Positions 8,431-14,072 of a DNA stretch of 15,250 nt are shown piece by piece; the first letter of the stretch is position 1, and the number at the start of each line of letters is the position of its first letter. This stretch comes from Candidatus Shapirobacteria bacterium (lineage in GTDB: Bacteria; Patescibacteriota; Microgenomatia; UBA12405), in contig JAQVSW010000009.1 in the NCBI GenBank assembly GCA_028700345.1, forward strand, positions 1 to 15,250, in the 5' to 3' direction. A program made the translations under genes and the position numbers. Below the pieces are notes generated by a model, which made no database searches, was not told where the DNA came from, and saw only the letters and a program-made list of their open reading frames with translations.

Positions 8431-8465
8431 TTTAGAATTTAGAATTTAGATTTTAGGATTTAATT
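8431..8465 (+). repeat. Tandem 7-base repeat array (TTTAGAN) in the rpsG leader
   Basis: Four head-to-tail heptads are visible: TTTAGAA (8431), TTTAGAA (8438), TTTAGAT (8445) and TTTAGGA (8452), followed by a degenerate TTTAATT (8459-8465). The array ends 8 bases before the rpsG ATG. The 72-base rpsL-rpsG gap holds nothing else recognisable: no Shine-Dalgarno site, no terminator with a GC stem, and only an all-AT palindrome near 8415-8428. A matching array lies before fusA. Confidence 0.85.
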
Positions 8466-8473
8466 TATTTTTT

Positions 8474-8956
8474 ATGTCACGCAAAGGTCAAAGTAAAATC
8501 AGAGAAGTTCTTCCTGACACCAAATACAACAGTATTGTGGTTACCAAATTAATTAATCGAGTTATGTACGCTGGCAATAAAAATGCCGCCCAAAAACAAG
8601 TTTATGATGCCCTCGAAATATTTAAAAAAGAAAGTAAAAGTGAAGATATTATCACTACTTTAGAGCAGGCTCTTGACAATCTTAAGCCCAAAGTTGAGGT
8701 TCGACCTCGTCGTATTGGTGGTGCTGTTTACCAGGTTCCCACCCCCGTTCGTGGCTCTCGTCAATATTCTTTGGCTATCAGATGGCTTGTTACCTCTGCT
8801 CGTAAACGCCCAAACAAACAATTTCACACCTTAGCCGGGAAGTTGGCCGCTGAGCTTTTAGCGACTTTAAACAATGAAGGTGCCTCTATTACCAAGCGTC
8901 AGGAAATCGAAAGAATGGCTGAAGCCAACAAAGCCTTTGCGCACTTGAGATGGTAA
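8474..8956 (+). CDS. rpsG: 30S ribosomal protein S7
   Basis: S7 is a primary binder of the 3' domain of 16S rRNA, organises the head of the 30S subunit and contacts tRNA at the E site. The 160 residues match the usual bacterial length of about 156. Family signatures are the basic N-terminus MSRKG, the beta-hairpin segment RPRRIGGAVYQVPTPVR (77-93), IRWLV (102-106), and the C-terminal RMAEANKAFAHLRW (147-160), close to the family consensus. It is the second str-operon gene after rpsL. It has no Shine-Dalgarno site at workable spacing (an AGG at 8455-8457 is 16 bases from the ATG); instead its leader carries the TTTAGAN array. A 17-base gap separates it from the next gene. Confidence 0.98.
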   Translation: MSRKGQSKIREVLPDTKYNSIVVTKLINRVMYAGNKNAAQKQVYDALEIFKKESKSEDIITTLEQALDNLKPKVEVRPRRIGGAVYQVPTPVRGSRQYSLAIRWLVTSARKRPNKQFHTLAGKLAAELLATLNNEGASITKRQEIERMAEANKAFAHLRW

Positions 8957-8973
8957 TATGTTAAGATATTTTA

Positions 8974-10308
8974 ATGTCGTTATTTTCAAAACCTAAAGTT
9001 GTACTTTGGCCAAAAAAAGACAGCCTAGAAATATATTTTGATAAAACTGACAACAATACCCTCTCTTTTGAAATTGATCTTTGGCAGACACAATCTAGTG
9101 ATAGTCTTCAAAATTTAGCTAATTTTTTTCAAAAAAACAAAATTTCCCAGCTTTACGTTATCTTAGATGATAATTTTGTTATTACGAAAACTTTTATTTA
9201 TGACTCAATTATTACCACTCTTGACCCAGCTGAAGTAATAACTTTGGCCAAAGATTCAGTTGATTTTAAAATATCACCCGAGGCTGTCACCTTTGATTTA
9301 GAGCCAGATAATGAGCGCACCCTCGTTCGAACCCGAATCTTTAATCAGGAAAAATTTTTACTTTTAAGCAGCAATCTTGAAAAACTTGGTCTAAAAGTAA
9401 TTGAGTACGAGACTCTTTCTTCAGCTATTGCCAAACTATTTAGCCATTTTGATAAAAGTGACTATTTCTTTTTTTATCCCATTAGTAGTCACGATTATCT
9501 GGCCATACTACTAAATCAAGGTCATGTTTATCTTACTTCAATTATAAAAAAAACCTTACCCGAGCTTAAAAAATTACTTAATTACTCTCAAGCTTTTTTT
9601 TCTAATTCCAAACCAACTCAGTATTTTCCTGGCGAAAATTACAGCGAAACTGAAATTTCCCAGCGTTTCCAAAAAGCTTCAAATCTGCCTTTACCGGTCC
9701 TTTCATTTTTTGTTGGCAACTCCAAACCAAATACTGCTATAATAAAGCCAATAGAACCTGTTATTGATTCAATTCAAAAAATAACTCCTATGGAAAACAA
9801 CAAAAAGAATATTTTACCTATTATCGCCGTTTTCTTAATTACTATTTTAATTACTTCAGCTATTGTTTGGTTTATTCTAGATCAAAACAATAAAAATACT
9901 GAAATTAATACTCCTGCTGGCGACACTCAGCCTCAAACAGAACAAATTAGCTCTCCTGTCATCAGTGAAGCCCCGACTCCAACTCTGGCTGAAATTAGCA
10001 AAACAATTAAAATTCAAGTGTTAAACGCCACTGATATTAATGGTCAAGCCGCGACTCTCAAAACTGAATTAACTGAGCTAGGTTTTACTAATGTTGCTAC
10101 TGGCAATAGCTCCAAAGCCGAAACTACCAATCAGATTCAAGCCAAAAAAGAAATTGCTACTGATTATTTTCTTCAAAAAATTCCTCAATTTTCAGATAGT
10201 ACTATTAGTGAATTAGCTGAAAGTTCCAGCTATGACATTATTTTTATAATTGGCACCGACCTAAAAGCGACAAGTACCCCCTCAGCCTCTCCTACTATTA
10301 ATCCCTAA
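8974..10308 (+). CDS. Membrane protein with possible PilM-like cytoplasmic region and external LytR_C domain
   Basis: This is a single-pass membrane protein of 444 residues. Residues about 1-250 are soluble and weakly resemble PilM/FtsA-type actin-like proteins: a short beta-strand start, a YVILDDNFVITKTF strand pair, and NLEKLGLKVIEYETLSSAIA, like the PilM segment that follows the swap domain. ATP-binding signatures are not clear, so this part may be degenerate. A hydrophobic helix at 280-302, preceded by Lys277-Lys278, predicts a cytoplasmic N-terminus. A Pro/Thr/Ser/Gln-rich linker (about 310-340) leads to residues 345-432, which match the LytR_C domain (IKIQVLNATDINGQA start, ELGFTNVATGNS, IIFIIGTD end). 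LytR_C domains occur on envelope proteins, often with LytR-CpsA-Psr enzymes, which is absent here. The position 6 bases before rmlB suggests a role in envelope glycan attachment or surface assembly. The exact function is unknown. Confidence 0.75.
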   Translation: MSLFSKPKVVLWPKKDSLEIYFDKTDNNTLSFEIDLWQTQSSDSLQNLANFFQKNKISQLYVILDDNFVITKTFIYDSIITTLDPAEVITLAKDSVDFKISPEAVTFDLEPDNERTLVRTRIFNQEKFLLLSSNLEKLGLKVIEYETLSSAIAKLFSHFDKSDYFFFYPISSHDYLAILLNQGHVYLTSIIKKTLPELKKLLNYSQAFFSNSKPTQYFPGENYSETEISQRFQKASNLPLPVLSFFVGNSKPNTAIIKPIEPVIDSIQKITPMENNKKNILPIIAVFLITILITSAIVWFILDQNNKNTEINTPAGDTQPQTEQISSPVISEAPTPTLAEISKTIKIQVLNATDINGQAATLKTELTELGFTNVATGNSSKAETTNQIQAKKEIATDYFLQKIPQFSDSTISELAESSSYDIIFIIGTDLKATSTPSASPTINP

Positions 10309-10314
10309 AACACC

Positions 10315-11337
10315 ATGAAAATTTTAGTCACTGGTGGTTGTGGCTTTATCGGCAGTAATTTTATTCACTATTGGCTTTCTCTTCATCCAGATGACACTAT
10401 CGTCAATTTAGACAAATTGACTTATGCGGCCAATCCTCAGTCCCTTAAGGATCTTGAAAATAATTTTCACTATCAATTTATTCAGGGTGATATCTGTGAT
10501 GAAAATTTAGTTGATAAAATTTTATCAGACAAAATCGAACTAATTGTCCATTTTGCCGCCGAATCTCATGTTGATCGTTCAATTGATGATCCCTTGCTTT
10601 TTGTTAAAACCAATGTTCTCGGAACATATACACTTTTAAACTGCGCCAAGAAACACGGTAATATTCGTTTTCACCATGTTTCTACCGATGAAGTTTTTGG
10701 TTCTATTCCTTTTAATTCTTCGGCTCAGTTTTCAGAGCAGACTCCCTACGATCCTTCCTCTCCTTATTCAGCTTCAAAAGCAGCTTCAGATCACTTTGTG
10801 CGTTCTTTCCATAAAACCTTCGCTTTGCCTATCACCATCACTAATTGCTCAAATAATTACGGTCCCTTCATGAACCCAGAAAAAATGATTCCTAGAATGA
10901 TTACCAATATTATTGATAATATAAAAATTCCTGTCTATGGCCGAGGAGAAAATTTTCGAGACTGGCTTTATGTAACTGATCACTGCTCCGCTATCGAGGC
11001 TGTTATTACTCGGGGAAAAATTGGTGACACTTATTGTATTGGCGGTCTTAAAGAAACTTCAACTAATATTGATCTTGTCAAAAAAGTTCTCAATTTAATG
11101 GGTGGTGACGAATCTATGATAGAGTTTGTAGCCGACAGACCAGCTCACGATAATTATGCCGTTTCATGGGAAAAAATACACCGTGAGCTTGGCTGGCAGC
11201 CAGAGGAAACTTTAGACTCAGGTTTAATCAAAATGATAGATTGGTATCGGGAAAATGAATCTTGGTGGCGAGAAGCTAAAACAGAAGCCGAAGCCTTTTA
11301 TCAAAAGCTTAACGACTATAAAAATTTAAACAAATAA
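10315..11337 (+). CDS. rmlB: dTDP-glucose 4,6-dehydratase
   Basis: This NAD-dependent short-chain dehydrogenase-type enzyme turns dTDP-glucose into dTDP-4-keto-6-deoxyglucose, the second step to dTDP-L-rhamnose in the cytoplasm. The N-terminal Rossmann motif is TGGCGFIGSN (Gly7, Gly10, Gly13). The catalytic triplet Thr124-Asp125-Glu126 lies in STDEVFG, and the YxxxK pair is Tyr151 and Lys155 in YSASK. The substrate segment NNYGPFMNPEKMIP and the GRGENFRDWLYV region follow. The 340-residue length is typical, and the protein looks complete. It follows the LytR_C gene after 6 bases without a Shine-Dalgarno site, and its stop overlaps the rmlC start by one base (TAATG), indicating one operon. It is also known as rfbB. 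Confidence 0.96.
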   Translation: MKILVTGGCGFIGSNFIHYWLSLHPDDTIVNLDKLTYAANPQSLKDLENNFHYQFIQGDICDENLVDKILSDKIELIVHFAAESHVDRSIDDPLLFVKTNVLGTYTLLNCAKKHGNIRFHHVSTDEVFGSIPFNSSAQFSEQTPYDPSSPYSASKAASDHFVRSFHKTFALPITITNCSNNYGPFMNPEKMIPRMITNIIDNIKIPVYGRGENFRDWLYVTDHCSAIEAVITRGKIGDTYCIGGLKETSTNIDLVKKVLNLMGGDESMIEFVADRPAHDNYAVSWEKIHRELGWQPEETLDSGLIKMIDWYRENESWWREAKTEAEAFYQKLNDYKNLNK

Positions 11338-11909
11338 TGCCCTACGAACAAATAAGTGAAACAGATTTAAAGGGTGTTTTTAAAATTCAGCCAAAAGTTT
11401 TTACTGACGCAAGGGGTTACTATTCACCTACATTAGTTGTCTCTGAGTTTGAGGAGGCCACTAGGATTAACTTTAACTTAATTCAAATTGCTACCTCCTT
11501 TAATTCCGAAAAAGGGGTTTTTCGTGGACTGCATTATCAAGCTTCTCCCTATACTCAAGGTAAATTAGTCATGGCCACGGAGGGCTCAGTTTTAGATATC
11601 GTTCTTGATATTCGAAAAAATTCTTCCACATTTGGGAAGCACATAACTGAGATTTTAACTGCCAAAAAACAAAACCAACTTTGGATCCCTCCTGGTTTTG
11701 CTCATGGCTATCTAGCTTTAGAAAACAATACTCGCTTTACTTATTTTGTCACCGATGGTGTTTATTCTCCCCAAAATGAAAAAGGGGTCAATATTTTTGA
11801 TCCTATGCTCGAGATCGATTTACCTCTAAGTAACAGTGAAATAAAACTTAGCGATAAAGATCAGCTTTTACCAAGTTTAAGCAATATTGCAAAAGAGGAT
11901 TTATTATGA
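11337..11909 (+). CDS. rmlC: dTDP-4-dehydrorhamnose 3,5-epimerase
   Basis: This cupin-fold enzyme inverts C3 and C5 of dTDP-4-keto-6-deoxyglucose, giving dTDP-4-keto-L-rhamnose, the third step of the pathway. The family signatures are GVFRGLHYQ with the catalytic base His66, KLVMATEGSVLDIVLDIR, and WIPPGFAHGYLALE with His123. Tyr136 in FTYFVTDGVYSP is the likely general acid, by analogy with the Salmonella enzyme. The 190-residue length is normal for the family (about 180). Near the C-terminus the usual W-N-D-P segment reads IFDP, a mild divergence. It starts on the last base of the rmlB stop and ends in TGA overlapping the rmlD start by four bases (ATGA), so all three sugar genes are translationally linked. 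It is also known as rfbC. Confidence 0.95.
   Translation: MPYEQISETDLKGVFKIQPKVFTDARGYYSPTLVVSEFEEATRINFNLIQIATSFNSEKGVFRGLHYQASPYTQGKLVMATEGSVLDIVLDIRKNSSTFGKHITEILTAKKQNQLWIPPGFAHGYLALENNTRFTYFVTDGVYSPQNEKGVNIFDPMLEIDLPLSNSEIKLSDKDQLLPSLSNIAKEDLL
11894..11898 (+). promoter_or_regulatory. Partial Shine-Dalgarno site for rmlD
   Basis: AGAGG, in the context AAAAGAGGA, lies 7 bases before the rmlD ATG at 11906, within the last rmlC codons. With the rpoC site it is one of only two plausible ribosome binding sites in the window. Both serve genes that overlap their upstream neighbour. Confidence 0.6.
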
Positions 11910-12769
11910 AAGAACAAATTTTAGGTACTGGTCTGAGTGGTTTGGTCGGTTCCAGAGTGGTTGAGCTTAATCCTCAGTATGAGTTTTTCGATATGCTCTA
12001 TCCTGAGGCCGATATAACCAAAATAGACAGTATCGAGCCATATTTTAAAAATAACCCAGAGGCCTCGACTCTCGTCCACCTGGCTGCTTACACTGATACT
12101 AAATCGGCCTGGGACCAGAGATTTGATCTAAATAGTCCCTGTTTTAAAATCAATGTTGAGGGAACCAGAAATATTGTAGATTTATGTCAAAAATATAACA
12201 AATATTTAATTCATATTTCTACCGATTATGTTTTAAACGGTCAAAAAATTGGCCCTTATCTTGAGACTGATCCTGTAAATCCACTTGAATGGTACGGTCA
12301 AACTAAAGCTATGGCTGAAAAAATTGCTCTTGATGGTGGCGCCGCTGTAGTTAGAATCAGCTTTCCTTACGGTCGAGAGTATTCTCTAAAAAATGATTTT
12401 ATTAGAGGTTATCGAAACAAACTTGAGTCGGGAGAGACCTTAAATTTGTTTGTTGATCAGTTCATTACTCCTACTCTTATCGACGATATTGCCGCTGCTT
12501 TAGACGTTTTTATTCAAAAAAGACCTGTTGGTATTTATCATCTCGTCGGTTCCAGTGTTCATTCACCCTACCAGGTGGCCCAGATTGTTTCCAAGGCTTT
12601 TAATCTAGATTCGAGTTTAATCCACGAGTCTTCACTTGATAAATTCTTATCTGAAAATCCCTTAGCCCGGCCTTTTGGTAAAAATCAGGCCCTTAACAAT
12701 CAAAAAATAAAAGATGAATTGGGTATCTCTATGCGAGGCTTAGAAGAAGGGCTAAAGCTAATCAAATAA
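11906..12769 (+). CDS. rmlD: dTDP-4-dehydrorhamnose reductase
   Basis: This is the final step of dTDP-L-rhamnose synthesis, NAD(P)H-dependent reduction of the 4-keto group. The protein is a 287-residue extended short-chain dehydrogenase. The dinucleotide-binding motif is GTGLSGLVG (Gly9, Gly12, Gly15), the active-site segment is STDYVLNG (105-112; most RmlD proteins have STDYVFDG), and the YxxxK pair is Tyr130 and Lys134 in YGQTK. The later FVDQFITPTLIDDIA segment corresponds to the conserved D-Q-x-G-x-P-T region of RmlD, with Ile in place of the glycine (QFITPT). Its 3' end overlaps the minus-strand oxidoreductase by 12 bases, so the operon ends here. A more general sugar-nucleotide reductase or SAM-synthetase beta-like role is possible, but adjacency to rmlB and rmlC makes RmlD by far the best call. 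It is also known as rfbD. Confidence 0.88.
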   Translation: MKEQILGTGLSGLVGSRVVELNPQYEFFDMLYPEADITKIDSIEPYFKNNPEASTLVHLAAYTDTKSAWDQRFDLNSPCFKINVEGTRNIVDLCQKYNKYLIHISTDYVLNGQKIGPYLETDPVNPLEWYGQTKAMAEKIALDGGAAVVRISFPYGREYSLKNDFIRGYRNKLESGETLNLFVDQFITPTLIDDIAAALDVFIQKRPVGIYHLVGSSVHSPYQVAQIVSKAFNLDSSLIHESSLDKFLSENPLARPFGKNQALNNQKIKDELGISMRGLEEGLKLIK

Positions 12770-13957
12770 TTTTGCCACCTTTTCCGCTTCTCTGACCGCG
12801 TAGTTAATCCCCCTATCTTCCGGATAAATTTGGGCAAAGTTAGCCTGGATTATTTTTTTTGTTTTATTTAGATTTTTTATTTTTTCTCGATAATTTTTTC
12901 CCACAATATGTTGTGCATATTTAAACTTAAAAACAAATTTCTCTTCAATTTCTTTTTCGCTAAACTCTGGAAAAATTTTCTTTAGATATCCAAAAAAATC
13001 TTTTTCAATTAGATTATCTTTACAGGTAAAATATTTGTGATTTTGGGACAAATATGTCCCTAAATAGTAAATATTTTTGCCACCGTAATTTTCTGTTCCA
13101 ATTAGATTGGTATGTTGAATCATCGCTAGAAAAGGGGATTTGATATCGTTAATATTATGCCAGTAATAAGGCGATAAACTTTGTTTGCTGCTAAAAACCA
13201 TGGTTATCGCTCCTAAATAATCTACATTCGAAAGTGGCGCCGTACTGATAATTTTGTCGTATTCTTTTTCTAGTTCTTTAAAATCTAGAATCTCGTTTCC
13301 AGTTTCTATTTTCCCTCCCAACTTTTTTATTCTCTCTTCCAGTTCATCAATAATCAGTTGAAATCCACCATCCATATATCCCAAATATTCTCTGCCTTTT
13401 TCACTCGAATTTCCTCTAGTATGAATTCTCGCCCACATCCACGCCATCGAAATATCTTGGTATCTATCACTAAACTTACCCTTAAGTAGTGGCTCCCAGA
13501 CGACTCGATAGGCTCTATCACCACACCATTTTTGCATCCACTCATAGGCCAAAACATTTTCAAACTTTTGCCAATTATTTTCTTTTTCTAGATATATTTT
13601 AGTAAGACCTAGTCTCAGTTTATCAATTAAACTGAGCGGTTTAAATTTCAATAAATCTAAAGCTCCGGCAAAAGGATATATTTTCTCTTCGTAGTAAAGT
13701 GCCGTTTTACTTTCATACCATTTTAATTTATTTTCGAGCCCCAATTCATTTATCAAGGCGATTATTTCTTTGTCCGTCTTAAAAATATGATGATAGGCCT
13801 TTTCTAGATTAGTGCCTTCTATTTTAAATCCCCCTAAAAGTCCACCTAAATCATTACTTTTTTCAACTATGGTAACTTGATATTTTTTTTGTAAAAGCCG
13901 ATAAGCGGCTACAAGTCCAGTAATTCCTCCGCCAACCACTAATATTTTTGACTTCAT
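12758..13957 (-). CDS. NAD(P)/FAD-dependent oxidoreductase (protoporphyrinogen-oxidase/UGM-like)
   Basis: This flavoprotein of 399 residues belongs to the large amine-oxidase/protoporphyrinogen-oxidase/UDP-galactopyranose-mutase superfamily. The N-terminus has the FAD-binding beta-alpha-beta motif VVGGGITG (Gly9, Gly11, Gly14), an acidic residue at the end of the second strand (Glu32), and the following NDLGGLLGG segment. A middle YMDGGFQLIIDELEERI segment, followed by KLGGKIETG, is the usual second FAD-side element of this superfamily. No signal peptide or membrane helix is seen. The substrate cannot be read from sequence. Relatives include carotenoid and squalene desaturase-like enzymes and sugar mutases. 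The neighbouring rmlBCD genes suggest surface sugar or lipid-carrier modification, but it is on the opposite strand. It uses more ATA isoleucine codons than the ribosomal genes, consistent with lower expression. The start is the ATG at 13957; no Shine-Dalgarno site precedes it. Confidence 0.85.
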   Translation of the reverse strand: MKSKILVVGGGITGLVAAYRLLQKKYQVTIVEKSNDLGGLLGGFKIEGTNLEKAYHHIFKTDKEIIALINELGLENKLKWYESKTALYYEEKIYPFAGALDLLKFKPLSLIDKLRLGLTKIYLEKENNWQKFENVLAYEWMQKWCGDRAYRVVWEPLLKGKFSDRYQDISMAWMWARIHTRGNSSEKGREYLGYMDGGFQLIIDELEERIKKLGGKIETGNEILDFKELEKEYDKIISTAPLSNVDYLGAITMVFSSKQSLSPYYWHNINDIKSPFLAMIQHTNLIGTENYGGKNIYYLGTYLSQNHKYFTCKDNLIEKDFFGYLKKIFPEFSEKEIEEKFVFKFKYAQHIVGKNYREKIKNLNKTKKIIQANFAQIYPEDRGINYAVREAEKVAKLFD

Positions 13958-13994
13958 TTATGCTATGATACTATGTTTAAAATTAATATTATTA

Positions 13995-14023
13995 TTTAAA
14001 TATAAATAACTAAAATATATAAT
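13995..14023 (+). promoter_or_regulatory. Predicted promoter of fusA
   Basis: TTTAAA (13995-14000) and a perfect TATAAT (14018-14023) are 17 bases apart. The 12-mer TATATAATTCTC (14016-14027) is identical to the one over the rpoB promoter. The predicted start near 14030 places the heptad array (14033-14060) across almost the whole 5' untranslated leader. The promoter makes sense because fusA is cut off from rpsG by a minus-strand gene and cannot rely on readthrough. The 115-base spacer (13958-14072) is divergent; for the minus-strand gene only a weak TATCAT (complement of 13965-13970) is seen. Confidence 0.65.
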
Positions 14024-14032
14024 TCTCAAATT

Positions 14033-14060
14033 TTTAGATTTTAGAATTTAGACTTTAGAC
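14033..14060 (+). repeat. Tandem 7-base repeat array (TTTAGAN) in the fusA leader
   Basis: Four uninterrupted heptads, TTTAGAT, TTTAGAA, TTTAGAC and TTTAGAC, vary only at the seventh base. The array ends 12 bases before the fusA ATG. The last copy also contributes to a weak 6-bp stem (ACTTTA 14052-14057 with TAAAGT 14067-14072) that abuts the start codon. No Shine-Dalgarno site is present. The unit and phase match the array in the rpsG leader. Confidence 0.88.
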
Positions 14061-14072
14061 CTTTTTTAAAGT

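Noticed and set aside
8413..8433. AT-only palindrome after rpsL, considered as a terminator
   Set aside because: The stem has no GC pairs and would be unstable; rpsG directly downstream needs readthrough.
8431..8465. Heptad array considered as a CRISPR-like or telomere-like element
   Set aside because: The units are 7 bases with no spacers, and there are only about four copies within a leader next to an essential gene; neither class fits.
8945..8972. TTGAGA plus TATTTT as a promoter for the LytR_C gene
   Set aside because: The -10 box would touch the ATG at 8974, so transcription would begin inside the gene.
13614..13636. Perfect 9-bp inverted repeat with a 5-base loop (CTCAGTTTA / TAAACTGAG)
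   Set aside because: It is inside the oxidoreductase coding region, is not followed by a T-run on either strand, and one such stem is expected by chance in about 15 kb.
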